This document shows, piece after piece, positions 8,552 through 16,655 of a stretch of DNA of 45,080 nt (position 1 is its first letter; every line of letters begins with the position of its first letter). The stretch comes from Alphaproteobacteria bacterium (GTDB lineage: Bacteria > Pseudomonadota > Alphaproteobacteria > RF32 > CAG-239). Under the pieces are notes generated by a model, which was given only the letters and a program-made list of their open reading frames with translations, did not search any database and was not told the origin of the DNA. A program made the translations under genes and the position numbers. The stretch spans positions 1 to 45,080 of the forward strand of contig JAFSWL010000037.1 of assembly GCA_017444525.1 (NCBI GenBank), given 5' to 3'.

Positions 8552-11152
8552 TTAAAGTTCAAACTCGGTAACGCCGTCATAAGCGTAGCGATACATCTGC
8601 TCAATTTCCTTAAACAGCGGATAGCGCGGATTGGCGGAAGTGCACTGGTCATCAAAGGCCAATTCCGGCAAATCTTTCATTGCCTCTTCCCAATCTTTTT
8701 CAGCAATACCCCATTCCTTGATGGACGGAGCAATATTAAGTTTCTGCTTCATTTCCTGCAATGCCTTAATCAGATTTTCCACCGCCTCATCATCGGTTTT
8801 ACCTTTAAGCCCTATACCACGAGCAAATGCCGCATAGGCCGCCTTTGTATTCGGAAAACGATATTGCGGGAATGTTGCCTGCTTAATCGGGCAATCGGTC
8901 GCATTATAGCGAATTACCTGACAAATCAACAAAGCATTGGCAATACCGTGCGGAACATGAAAACGTGCGCCAAGTTTGTGCGCCATCGAGTGACATACAC
9001 CCAAAAACGCGTTGGCAAATGCCATACCGGCAATGGTTGCGGCGTGGTGAACTTTTTCACGCGCTTCATGATCTCCGGTTTCATATGATTTAACGAGGTT
9101 TTCATAAATCAACTTACCGGCCTCAATCGACAAACCGCGAGTGTAATCGGTCGCCATGCAAGATACATATGATTCGAGTGCGTGCGTCATCACGTCAATA
9201 CCGGAAGCAGCGCACAGACCGCGCGGCATGGTCAGCACTAAATCCGTATCAACAATTGCCATACTCGGAGTCAGAGCATAATCGGCAATCGCATATTTTA
9301 CACCGGTTGCATCATCGGTAATAATTGCAAACGGAGTAACTTCTGAACCGGTACCGGATGTAGTCGGAATGGCAACCATCTGTGCCTTGACCCCCATTTC
9401 CGGAAATTCAAAAATACGTTTACGGATATCCATAAAGCGGCGAGCCAAGTCCTCAAACTTCAACTCCGGATGCTCATACATAATCCACAAAATTTTGCAG
9501 GCATCAATCGGCGAACCGCCACCCAATGCAATCAATACATCCGGTTCAAAACTTTCTACCATATCGCGGGCTTTGTTAATGGTGGTCAAATCCGGATCCG
9601 GCTTAACATCACTGAAAATTCTATATTGAATACCCAGTTCATCCAAAACATCGGTAACTTTTTTGGTGTATCCCAAATCAAACAATGATTTATCGGTCAC
9701 GAGGAAAGCCTTTTTACGTCCTTTCAGTTCCTTTAATGCAAACCCTAAACAACCTGGTTTGAAATAGATTTTCGGCGGAACTTTGAACCACAACATATTT
9801 TCCTCACGCTTTGCCACAGATTTAATATTCATCAGATGTTTTACTCCCACATTTTCACTAACCGAGTTTCTGCCCCAAGAACCGCAGCCCAAAGTCAAAG
9901 ACGGTTCCAACTTAAAGTTATAAATATCGCCGATACCGCCTTGCGCCGACGGACAGTTAATCAAAACACGACCGGTCGGCATGGTGTCGCCATAAAGTTT
10001 GATACGCTCGTCGTTGCGCGGATTAGTGTACAATACCGAAGTATGGCCGCAACCGGCAAATTCAACCAACGCTTTGGCTTTAGCCATGGCATCGTCAAAA
10101 TCTTTGGCGCGATACATGGCTAAGCACGGCGATAATTTTTCATAAGCAAACGGCTCATCGGCACCGATTTTGGTAACTTCGCCGATTAACACTTTGGTGT
10201 TTGCCGGCACTTTAATCCCCGACATATCAGCTATTTTTGCCGCCGACTGCCCGACGATGCCGGAATTTACCTTACCGTCTTGAATAATGGTAGAGCCGAC
10301 CTTTCTGCACTCTTCATTGTTCAAAATATAGGCACCGCGTTTAATAAATTCGGCCTTAACTTCGTCATATATCGAATCAACAATCACTACCGATTGCTCG
10401 GAGGCGCAAATCATACCGTTGTCGAAAGTTTTAGACATTAAAATTGAACTTACGGCTGTTTGAATATCAGCTGTTTCATCAATAACCGCCGGAGTGTTAC
10501 CCGGACCGACGCCGATAGCAGGAGTGCCGGAAGAATAAGCAGATTTAACCATCCCCGGACCACCGGTAGCCAGAATTAAATCAGACTTTTGCATTAAGTA
10601 TTGCGTGCGCAGTAGTGTAGGTTCGTCCACCCATGCGATAATATCTTCAGGAGCGCCGGCCTTAACCGCTTCTTCCAAAATAATGCGTGCCATTTCAATA
10701 GTGCATTTTTTTGCTCTCGGGTGCGGAGAAAAGATAATGCCATTACGAGTTTTCAGCGCAATCAAAGATTTAAATATAACCGTTGAAGTCGGATTGGTGG
10801 TCGGAACAACACCGGCAATCACACCAACCGGCTCGGCAAATTTAATCATACCGTTTTCTTTATCATCTTCAATCACACCGCAAGTTTTTGTATTTTTATA
10901 TTTGTTGTAGATATATTCTGATGCAAAGTGGTTTTTGATTACTTTATCTTCGGCAATTCCCATACCGGTTTCTTCTACTGCCATTTTAGCCATCGGAATA
11001 CGCACCGAACTGGCTTTCAATGCCACACGGCGGAAAATTTCATCAACCTGTTCCTGAGTGTATGTAGCAAATTTTTTTTGCGCTTCACTTACGCGCTTAA
11101 TCAATGCGTCAATGTATTCTTGTTCTTGTTTTTCATTAATAGTATTATCCAT
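8552..11152 (-). CDS. adhE: Bifunctional acetaldehyde-CoA/alcohol dehydrogenase AdhE
   Basis: The 866-residue protein is a fusion of an N-terminal CoA-acylating aldehyde dehydrogenase and a C-terminal iron-dependent alcohol dehydrogenase. The first half carries the catalytic cysteine in DNGMICASEQ and the second half the GGGSPIDACK nucleotide-binding motif and metal-binding histidines in HALESYVS and CHSMAHKLGARFHVPHG. It converts acetyl-CoA to ethanol and regenerates NAD+ in anaerobic fermentation. The enzyme normally assembles into spirosome filaments. It has its own leader with a dyad and ends at the bidirectional terminator. Length and motifs are intact. Confidence 0.97.
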   Translation of the reverse strand: MDNTINEKQEQEYIDALIKRVSEAQKKFATYTQEQVDEIFRRVALKASSVRIPMAKMAVEETGMGIAEDKVIKNHFASEYIYNKYKNTKTCGVIEDDKENGMIKFAEPVGVIAGVVPTTNPTSTVIFKSLIALKTRNGIIFSPHPRAKKCTIEMARIILEEAVKAGAPEDIIAWVDEPTLLRTQYLMQKSDLILATGGPGMVKSAYSSGTPAIGVGPGNTPAVIDETADIQTAVSSILMSKTFDNGMICASEQSVVIVDSIYDEVKAEFIKRGAYILNNEECRKVGSTIIQDGKVNSGIVGQSAAKIADMSGIKVPANTKVLIGEVTKIGADEPFAYEKLSPCLAMYRAKDFDDAMAKAKALVEFAGCGHTSVLYTNPRNDERIKLYGDTMPTGRVLINCPSAQGGIGDIYNFKLEPSLTLGCGSWGRNSVSENVGVKHLMNIKSVAKREENMLWFKVPPKIYFKPGCLGFALKELKGRKKAFLVTDKSLFDLGYTKKVTDVLDELGIQYRIFSDVKPDPDLTTINKARDMVESFEPDVLIALGGGSPIDACKILWIMYEHPELKFEDLARRFMDIRKRIFEFPEMGVKAQMVAIPTTSGTGSEVTPFAIITDDATGVKYAIADYALTPSMAIVDTDLVLTMPRGLCAASGIDVMTHALESYVSCMATDYTRGLSIEAGKLIYENLVKSYETGDHEAREKVHHAATIAGMAFANAFLGVCHSMAHKLGARFHVPHGIANALLICQVIRYNATDCPIKQATFPQYRFPNTKAAYAAFARGIGLKGKTDDEAVENLIKALQEMKQKLNIAPSIKEWGIAEKDWEEAMKDLPELAFDDQCTSANPRYPLFKEIEQMYRYAYDGVTEFEL

Positions 11153-11170
11153 AATTTCCTCCTGTTAAAC

Positions 11171-11189
11171 TGCCGTTATAATAACGGCA
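11171..11189. promoter_or_regulatory. Dyad (candidate operator) in the adhE leader
   Basis: The 19-bp sequence TGCCGTTATAATAACGGCA is a perfect 9-bp inverted repeat around one central A. The 1-nt centre makes an RNA hairpin awkward, so a dimeric repressor site is the better reading. It lies 19 bp upstream of the adhE ATG. It does not look like the Rex consensus known for adhE in other bacteria. Confidence 0.4.
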
Positions 11190-11241
11190 TCAAACAAAAA
11201 ATAAATATTTTTTATACATTTTTCCTCACATTTTGTTACCA

Positions 11242-11250
11242 ATTATAACA
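11242..11250 (-). promoter_or_regulatory. Extended -10 promoter of adhE
   Basis: On the minus strand TGTTATAAT gives a TGn extension followed by a perfect TATAAT. No good -35 element is visible at 17 bp, as is common for extended -10 promoters. Transcription would start about 80 nt before the adhE ATG and include the dyad. Confidence 0.45.
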
Positions 11251-11322
11251 TACCACCTTGAAAGCCCTAAAACCATACATATTTAGGTAGAGGTTTTATA
11301 CAACAACAAAAGGAGATAATCT

Positions 11323-11688
11323 ATGAAATTTAAGTTTTTATCAGTTTTGGCGGCTGCCGCCGTTATGTTCGGAGCTGCCACGGTTAATGCCGGTACTACG
11401 CAATCTGCAGACAAGCCGGTAAGTCAAGTCAGTGCTGTGCAGAATATGCCGGAAGATACCATGGTTTATATTCAAGGTTATTTAATCCAAAATCTCGGCA
11501 ATGAAATGTATACTTTTCAAGATGACAGCGGTACAATAACTGTTGAAATCGACGATGATTTGTTGGCCCCTGTTGCCACAACACCCAACACTTTGGTATG
11601 GATTGCCGCCGAAGTTAATAAAGACGGTAACGTAACCTCTCTGGAGGCGGAAGAAGTGCAATTTTTGCCGACGCAGGCTTCAAAATAG
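11323..11688 (+). CDS. YgiW/YdeI-type OB-fold periplasmic protein
   Basis: The 121-residue precursor has a clear signal peptide (MKFKFLSVLAAAAVMFGAATVNA) and then an OB-fold domain with VYIQGYLIQNLGNEMYTFQD and ITVEIDDDLL, the pattern of the YgiW/YdeI (BOF) family. Family members are periplasmic and linked to stress tolerance; the ligand is unclear. A strong ribosome binding site (AAAGGAGA) precedes the start. It is divergent from adhE and is followed by a terminator. Confidence 0.82.
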   Translation: MKFKFLSVLAAAAVMFGAATVNAGTTQSADKPVSQVSAVQNMPEDTMVYIQGYLIQNLGNEMYTFQDDSGTITVEIDDDLLAPVATTPNTLVWIAAEVNKDGNVTSLEAEEVQFLPTQASK

Positions 11689-11741
11689 CTTTTATTGAAC
11701 TTGACTTTTATACCTAAAACAAATATTTTTAAATGGTACGA

Positions 11742-11778
11742 AACGTCGCCGTTTTGATATACGCGGCGGCGTTTTTTT
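11742..11778 (+). terminator. Terminator after the YgiW-type gene
   Basis: A GC-rich stem (AACGTCGCCG/CGGCGGCGTT with one mismatch) is followed by a T-run. It ends the upstream gene, just before the ribosome binding site of the next one. Confidence 0.85.
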
Positions 11779-11800
11779 GATTTTTTATAAGGAAAATACA

Positions 11801-12160
11801 ATGCGCAAATTAGTTGTTCTTATCGGTATTTTTTTGTTGTTTTCTTTTGCAGCTGCGGCCGAAAACATCAAATATGGTTATAACTCCAGCGGAGAGTACG
11901 TTCCAACCAAAATTGACGGTAAACAGGTTGAATACGGTTACAACTCTCGCGGTGAATATGTTCCGACCAAAGTCGGTAACGATAAAATTGAATACGGTTA
12001 CAACTCTCGCGGCGAATATGTCCCGACCAAAGTCGGTAACGACAAAATTGATTACGGCTACAACTCCCGCGGCGAATATGTCCCAACCAAAGTCGGTCAC
12101 AAAAACATCGGTTATGGCTATAATCAGCGCGGCAATTATGTTCCGGTGAATTTAGAGTAA
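11801..12160 (+). CDS. Secreted protein of tandem 20-residue YGYNSRGEYVPTKVG repeats
   Basis: The 119-residue precursor begins with a signal peptide (MRKLVVLIGIFLLFSFAAAA). The rest is four tandem 20-residue units of the form YGYNSRGEYVPTKVGNDKIE plus a partial fifth. Because of the preceding terminator and the AAGGAAA site, I start at the ATG at 11801 and not at the longer frame. The repeats have strongly conserved aromatic, glycine and proline positions and variable linkers. I know no family for this motif. Its 3' end overlaps the amidase gene by 9 nt on the other strand. Confidence 0.75.
   Translation: MRKLVVLIGIFLLFSFAAAAENIKYGYNSSGEYVPTKIDGKQVEYGYNSRGEYVPTKVGNDKIEYGYNSRGEYVPTKVGNDKIDYGYNSRGEYVPTKVGHKNIGYGYNQRGNYVPVNLE
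11873..12157 (+). repeat. 60-bp tandem coding repeat
   Basis: Four complete 60-bp units and a partial fifth follow with exact period 60, so no unit has lost or gained a base. The third and fourth units are nearly identical at DNA level and differ mostly at third codon positions. This points to recent duplication or to gene conversion. Confidence 0.9.
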
Positions 12161-12871
12161 TCTGCTGTATTTATAAGCACAGGCTTGCAAAACCGGCAAA
12201 TACGCTTTAGGCAGAACAAAATCGGGCGGAAAGACATTGTCTATCAAATGGTTAACATCATTGTCGGTTGCTACCGATTGCGGCACAAAATGTCGGCAAA
12301 AAGCATAACTTGCCGCCGCCAAATCATTCACCTCATATCCAATGATTCTTAAGAGCTCCTCCACATCATTTGTTGCCACTTTGGCCGCATCATTGGCATC
12401 ATACCACAGACCGATACCTTTGCTTGCCAAATATTGCCACGGAAAAGCCAATCCTGGATCAGGTTTACGTGTCGGAGCAATATCGGAATGAGCCACCACG
12501 TTGACAGCCGGTATTTGATAATGATTGATAATCTGTCGGCTAAGTTTGATAAGACTTTTAATTTGCAAATCAGCGTATTTTTGTTGTCCTAAAGTGGGTG
12601 AACTCAATTCTATCCCTACCGAATACTGATTAAGCATTTTCATCCCGCGCCATTTGCTTTGTCCGGCGTGCCACGCGCGTTTTTTTTCGGAAACAAGCTG
12701 CAACACTTTGCCGTCCGTGTCTATGATATAATGTGAACTTAATTCACGTTCACGCAAAACCTCAATCATATCGGCGGCAGAATGCGCACTGCAGTGCAGC
12801 ACCAATGCCCTGACTTTGGCTCCGTGCGGACGTTCATCAAAATAAGGTAAAAATTCGCGTATAACTTTCAT
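12152..12871 (-). CDS. N-acetylmuramoyl-L-alanine amidase (Amidase_2, AmpD/AmiD type)
   Basis: The 239-residue protein has the amidase_2 zinc ligands His26 (ALVLHCSAH), His128 (VNVVAHSD) and Asp138 (RKPDPG), with Glu88 (VGIELSSP) near the active site. A C-terminal helical region (about 165-239) resembles a peptidoglycan-binding domain. The enzyme cleaves the amide between muramic acid and L-alanine in wall turnover products. No signal peptide is visible, so cytoplasmic recycling (AmpD-like) is likely. The start at 12871 is chosen for the AGGAG site 6 nt upstream; a longer frame overlaps pgeF. It is the last gene of the guanine deaminase-pgeF-amidase operon. Confidence 0.88.
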   Translation of the reverse strand: MKVIREFLPYFDERPHGAKVRALVLHCSAHSAADMIEVLRERELSSHYIIDTDGKVLQLVSEKKRAWHAGQSKWRGMKMLNQYSVGIELSSPTLGQQKYADLQIKSLIKLSRQIINHYQIPAVNVVAHSDIAPTRKPDPGLAFPWQYLASKGIGLWYDANDAAKVATNDVEELLRIIGYEVNDLAAASYAFCRHFVPQSVATDNDVNHLIDNVFPPDFVLPKAYLPVLQACAYKYSRLL

Positions 12872-12879
12872 ATTTTCTC

Positions 12880-13641
12880 CTAAAGGCAAATGCAGGAATA
12901 TTGCGTTGGATAATCTTTCGACGCAGCAATCAGGTTCAAGTGTGTATTGCGGCGATAGCTGAAATAACCGTTTTGCGGCGGATAAGTATCTATTCGGCAA
13001 TTGGCGATATTCTGAATGCCGATGTTTTGGAGTTGTGTTTCAACATAGCCGCTCAAATCAAAATAAAAATGCACTCCATCGCCGTCAGCCGTAAAGTATT
13101 GCTCATTGGCAGCCGAAGCCTGCAACAATTCCTGCCGCATATCGTCTTTGACCGCAAACGATTTTTGCTGCATACAAGGACCAATAGCCGCGGCGATATC
13201 TTCCGTTTTTGCTCCGTGTTCAAGCATCAGATTTATCACATTTTGCACAATACCTTTATAAGCACCGCGCCAGCCGGCATGCGCCACCCCGATAACTCCG
13301 TGTTTATAGTCCGCCAACAGCACCGGTGCACAATCGGCGGTTTTAATACCGAGCAAAAGTTCGGACTTGGTGGTTACTGCCCCGTCGGCATAAATCTTAA
13401 ACCACGTCGGTTGCTCAGCATAAATTACGTTGGCAGTCACACCTTGTCTGAATGTTACCATATTTTCCGGTGTTTTATTAAAATGAGCTGCTATAATTTC
13501 AAAATTACGACGTAAATTTTCCGGCTTGTCACAGCTGCTCAAATTGGTATTGAGCGATGTATATTTTCCGACGGAAACTCCGCCTGTCGCACCGAAAAAA
13601 CAATGTTTTTCTTTATCAAGATTATCAGCCGTCCAACTCAT
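12880..13641 (-). CDS. pgeF: Peptidoglycan editing factor PgeF (YfiH/LACC1 family)
   Basis: The 253-residue protein has the family's metal-site motifs, including the cysteine in KTADCAPVLLAD and the histidine in GVAHAGWRGAYKG, plus the IGPCM motif. Family members are known as multicopper-like purine nucleoside phosphorylase/adenosine deaminase enzymes, and bacterial PgeF removes wrongly incorporated L-serine from wall precursors. The adjacent wall amidase 8 bp downstream fits the peptidoglycan role, and the upstream guanine deaminase fits the purine role. The full length and motifs are intact. Confidence 0.9.
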   Translation of the reverse strand: MSWTADNLDKEKHCFFGATGGVSVGKYTSLNTNLSSCDKPENLRRNFEIIAAHFNKTPENMVTFRQGVTANVIYAEQPTWFKIYADGAVTTKSELLLGIKTADCAPVLLADYKHGVIGVAHAGWRGAYKGIVQNVINLMLEHGAKTEDIAAAIGPCMQQKSFAVKDDMRQELLQASAANEQYFTADGDGVHFYFDLSGYVETQLQNIGIQNIANCRIDTYPPQNGYFSYRRNTHLNLIAASKDYPTQYSCICL

Positions 13642-13649
13642 TTGTTGCC

Positions 13650-14117
13650 TTAATAAATTGTCTTGTTCATTTTCTGATATTCATCAAACAACCGTAAACA
13701 TTCCTCACGGTCAAGTTCATTAATTTCCATAATCATCTTATCGCAGCATTTATTCTCGATAAACCGATAGATAAAATCGTCGCGAAAACCGATGGCTTCA
13801 GCATCTTGCGGCCGACATCCGAAATAAACTTTTTTGATGTTGGCCCAAATAATCGCCGCCAAACACATCGGGCACGGGTACGCCGTGGTATAGAGTACGC
13901 AATCGGATAAATCATAACTGCCGATTTTTTTGCAGGCCGCGCGAATGGCATTGACCTCGGCATGGGCTGTCGGATCGTTATCGCGCAACACCGAATTGGA
14001 CGACACCGCCAAAATTTCTCCTTTTTTATTAATGATTGCCGCACCGAACGGACCGCCGATGTTTTCATTCATGGTTTTACGAGCGCGCTCAAGCGCCTGT
14101 TGCAATATTTCGTTCAT
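13650..14117 (-). CDS. guaD: Guanine deaminase-like nucleoside deaminase
   Basis: The 155-residue protein belongs to the zinc cytidine/deoxycytidylate deaminase fold. Its zinc site has His52-Ala-Glu54 (PTAHAEVNAIRAA) and PCPMC (Cys82 and Cys85). It resembles Bacillus GuaD closely in length and in the GGPFGA and NDPTAHAE segments, which points to guanine to xanthine conversion. Other nucleobase deamination is possible. It is the first gene of a three-gene operon with 8-bp spacings. Confidence 0.75.
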   Translation of the reverse strand: MNEILQQALERARKTMNENIGGPFGAAIINKKGEILAVSSNSVLRDNDPTAHAEVNAIRAACKKIGSYDLSDCVLYTTAYPCPMCLAAIIWANIKKVYFGCRPQDAEAIGFRDDFIYRFIENKCCDKMIMEINELDREECLRLFDEYQKMNKTIY

Positions 14118-14187
14118 TTTGCTTTTCCTTTTACATAGACACCTACTTAAAGTTTAACATTATCATCTTTATAAAAAGTAAAAGAAA

Positions 14188-14212
14188 GAAAAAAACCGCC
14201 GCACACGGCGAC
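14188..14212 (-). terminator. Terminator after the APC antiporter
   Basis: On the minus strand GTCGCCG/CGGCGGT pairs with two G-T wobbles around a TGTG loop, followed by a T-run at 14188-14195. It ends the decarboxylase-antiporter unit. Confidence 0.75.
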
Positions 14213-14237
14213 GGTCTTCTTAAACTATGTGCAAAAT

Positions 14238-15728
14238 TTATACGTGCACGATGCCGCGCATGAAGGCATAAACGGCAAAGACGGCAATCAACACCATAAA
14301 TCCGGCGATGATTCCCTCACCCACGGTAAAAGCGCACTCTTCTTCGTCATGCTCTTTTTTAGCCCATACATATACCGGTATGCCGACCACCATAAATATT
14401 ACGGCAAGTAACAAATATTGCAAACCGGCGGCATAAATCAGCCACAAAGCATATCCTGCACCGATAATGGACGAAAACAATGCTTGTGCCCGGCGGATAT
14501 AAAAATTGCTCGGATATTCGTGGTCTTCGCAAATTTTCCACAAATAAGCACAGCTGGCAAAATATGCCGGCAAGACCATCACTCCGGTAATGCTGAGCAT
14601 AGTGTTCCACGCGTTGCCGGCAAAATAAACCAGCAGCATAAACAACTGCATCAGCGCGCTCGTTACCCACAATGAAACCGACGGCGCTTTATGTTCATTT
14701 TCTGTGGCAAAAGCAGTCGGGAATGTACCATTAACAGCAGCTGCCTGCGGAATTTGCGCCGTTACCATGGTCCATGCTAACCAGCTTGTCAGCACCGAAA
14801 TCAGCAAACCGATGTTCATCAGCCATGCGCCCCATTTTCCGACCAAAACTTCCAGAATGCCGGTTGTCGACGGATTGGCGATTTTTGCCAGCTCGCTCTG
14901 GTGCATTACCCCATACGGCAACACAGACAATAATACATAAATCAGCAAGCAGCCCACAAATCCGAGAACAGTAGCGTAGCCTACGGTTTGCGGAGATTTG
15001 GCATGTTTAGACATTACCACCGCGCCCTCAATACCGATAAATGCCCACAGAGTAACAAGCATAGTGCTTTTAATTTGGGTTGATAAACTACCTAGACCGG
15101 CGGAACTGACCGTCTCATTGCCCCAAAAATCAAACTCAAACATATTAAAGCGGAACATAAATGCAATAATAACAATAAACAACAACAGCGGTACGATTTT
15201 TGCCACCGTGCCGATTAAGTTAATGACGGTAGCTTGCTTAATTCCGCGCAATACCAACCAATTAAATCCCCAAATCAGTAACGACCCTCCGATAATGGAT
15301 AGCAAATTGTTGCCGCCGGCGAAATGCGGCGGAAAAAAGTAGTTGAGAGCATCCATGGTTATCACGGCATATCCGACGTTACCGCATATTTGGCATAACC
15401 AATACGACCAGCCGATGATAAAACCAACAAACGGACCAAATCCGGCGCGGCTGTACATATAAATTCCGGCAGTTAAATCAGGCTTTGCTGCCGATAAAAT
15501 TCGAAATGTGTTGGCAATAAAATAAACACCGACACCGGTAATGAGCCATGCTAACAGCACCGCTCCTACGGAAGCCCCCGCCGCCATATTCTGCGGCAAA
15601 CTGTAAATTCCGCCGCCTATCATTGAACTGACTACAATTGCCGCCAATGCCCATACGCCAAGTCCCTGTGCATTATAATTATTTTGAGAATTGGCCGGTG
15701 TAGCAACTTTACTTTCTCTTTTCAGCAT
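14238..15728 (-). CDS. APC-family arginine/agmatine antiporter-like transporter
   Basis: The roughly 496-residue protein is an APC-superfamily exchanger with about 12 membrane helices, starting with the VSSMIGGGIYSLPQNMAAG motif. It is next to a pyruvoyl arginine decarboxylase, exactly the neighbourhood of chlamydial AaxB/AaxC, so exchange of external arginine for internal agmatine is the likely role. An ornithine antiporter role of ArcD type is the alternative. The start at 15728 is preferred because an AAAGGA site lies 7 nt upstream; the frame extends to 15743. It lies downstream of the decarboxylase with a hairpin between them. Confidence 0.82.
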   Translation of the reverse strand: MLKRESKVATPANSQNNYNAQGLGVWALAAIVVSSMIGGGIYSLPQNMAAGASVGAVLLAWLITGVGVYFIANTFRILSAAKPDLTAGIYMYSRAGFGPFVGFIIGWSYWLCQICGNVGYAVITMDALNYFFPPHFAGGNNLLSIIGGSLLIWGFNWLVLRGIKQATVINLIGTVAKIVPLLLFIVIIAFMFRFNMFEFDFWGNETVSSAGLGSLSTQIKSTMLVTLWAFIGIEGAVVMSKHAKSPQTVGYATVLGFVGCLLIYVLLSVLPYGVMHQSELAKIANPSTTGILEVLVGKWGAWLMNIGLLISVLTSWLAWTMVTAQIPQAAAVNGTFPTAFATENEHKAPSVSLWVTSALMQLFMLLVYFAGNAWNTMLSITGVMVLPAYFASCAYLWKICEDHEYPSNFYIRRAQALFSSIIGAGYALWLIYAAGLQYLLLAVIFMVVGIPVYVWAKKEHDEEECAFTVGEGIIAGFMVLIAVFAVYAFMRGIVHV

Positions 15729-15751
15729 TTTGATTCCTTTCATGATTTTAA

Positions 15752-15773
15752 GGCGGTGTTTTTTTGCACCGCC
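15752..15773 (-). terminator. Intra-operon hairpin between decarboxylase and antiporter
   Basis: On the minus strand the stem GGCGGTG/CACCGCC encloses an A-rich loop. Only a weak T-run follows, so it may reduce rather than stop read-through and lower antiporter expression, or protect the upstream mRNA end. Confidence 0.5.
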
Positions 15774-15784
15774 CCTCCTTTTAT

Positions 15785-16366
15785 TTATGCTTTTGCCGGC
15801 TCGGCAGTTTCAAAATTAAGGAATCCCAGAGCGGTCAAACAGTAGCCGAAATGCTGGGTTATATTGATGTAATTATGCCACATTTGGAACTCGCTGTGCT
15901 TTTCCACACCGCGGATATCCAACTCGTGCTGCAGTGATTTGTTCAGCCACATTTCAGCGTGACCGCGGGCAATATCATCGTCTATGTGTGTATCAAAATA
16001 TTCCACATACTCGGCCGCCCAACCGCCGATTAATTCTCCTTTCGAATCCTTGCCCCAACAAATACCGACACCGGTAGCAATCGCCTTATGGTCGTCGTGA
16101 CAAGCACCATTGCCGGCCATAATTACTTCCAGCACTGCACCGTGTTTGAACTGATTGGCCACACGGTCAACAGGCACAATGTTACCGTAAATTTCTTTCG
16201 GTAAAACAGAAGTATACGGAATAACGTTAAAGTTTTCGATTTTTGCCTGCATCAAGGCGGAATCGTAACAAAATGTTTCAAACGGTTGCGGCGGAATACC
16301 GTCATTGGCCTCGCCGGCACCGCCGGTTATGAATGCTAAAGTCGGATAACGAACACCATAAGTCAT
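15785..16366 (-). CDS. aaxB: Pyruvoyl-dependent arginine decarboxylase (AaxB-like)
   Basis: The 193-residue proenzyme cleaves itself between Thr52 and Ser53 in [15 protein letters not shown]; the serine becomes the pyruvoyl group of the alpha chain. This matches the cleavage position known for chlamydial AaxB. The [10 protein letters not shown] and GVGICWG segments complete the family pattern. It makes agmatine and CO2 from arginine, consuming a proton. A strong AGGAG site precedes the ATG. The product would be exchanged by the downstream antiporter; a dedicated porin such as AaxA is not present here. Confidence 0.92.
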   Translation of the reverse strand: MTYGVRYPTLAFITGGAGEANDGIPPQPFETFCYDSALMQAKIENFNVIPYTSVLPKEIYGNIVPVDRVANQFKHGAVLEVIMAGNGACHDDHKAIATGVGICWGKDSKGELIGGWAAEYVEYFDTHIDDDIARGHAEMWLNKSLQHELDIRGVEKHSEFQMWHNYINITQHFGYCLTALGFLNFETAEPAKA

Positions 16367-16457
16367 CTTTTTCTCCTTTCTGATTAAAACAATATTATCC
16401 GCAGATGACTTATGCCTTTTAGATTGGCTTTCAATATAAACTTTGCGTCAGGAACAA

Positions 16458-16483
16458 TAAAAAAAGCCTGCATTAAAACAGGC
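16458..16483 (-). terminator. Terminator upstream of the aaxB gene
   Basis: On the minus strand GCCTG/CAGGC with an 8-nt loop is followed by eight T's. It lies 25 bp after the small frame 16508-16606 and separates it from aaxB, which suggests a short transcript of its own. Confidence 0.75.
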
Positions 16484-16507
16484 CGTAGTTTGGAATTGAA
16501 AAATATT

Positions 16508-16606
16508 TTATTTATCCGTATGCTCGCCGATTTGCGATTTTAAGGCAAATAAACGGGTTGCCACCCCCGAGTTTTGATTTTGCATAAACTGCTTTCGAGA
16601 CGGCAT
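16508..16606 (-). CDS. Possible 32-residue peptide gene
   Basis: The frame encodes a hydrophilic peptide beginning MPSRKQFMQNQN and ending IGEHTDK, with a good GAGGG ribosome binding site before the ATG and a terminator 25 bp after the stop. No membrane segment or known family is seen. The transcript organisation supports expression, but such a short frame could arise by chance. Confidence 0.35.
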   Translation of the reverse strand: MPSRKQFMQNQNSGVATRLFALKSQIGEHTDK

Positions 16607-16655
16607 ATATTTTCCCTCATTTGTTATAGCGACTGAATTAATTCTTTTTGCAGAA

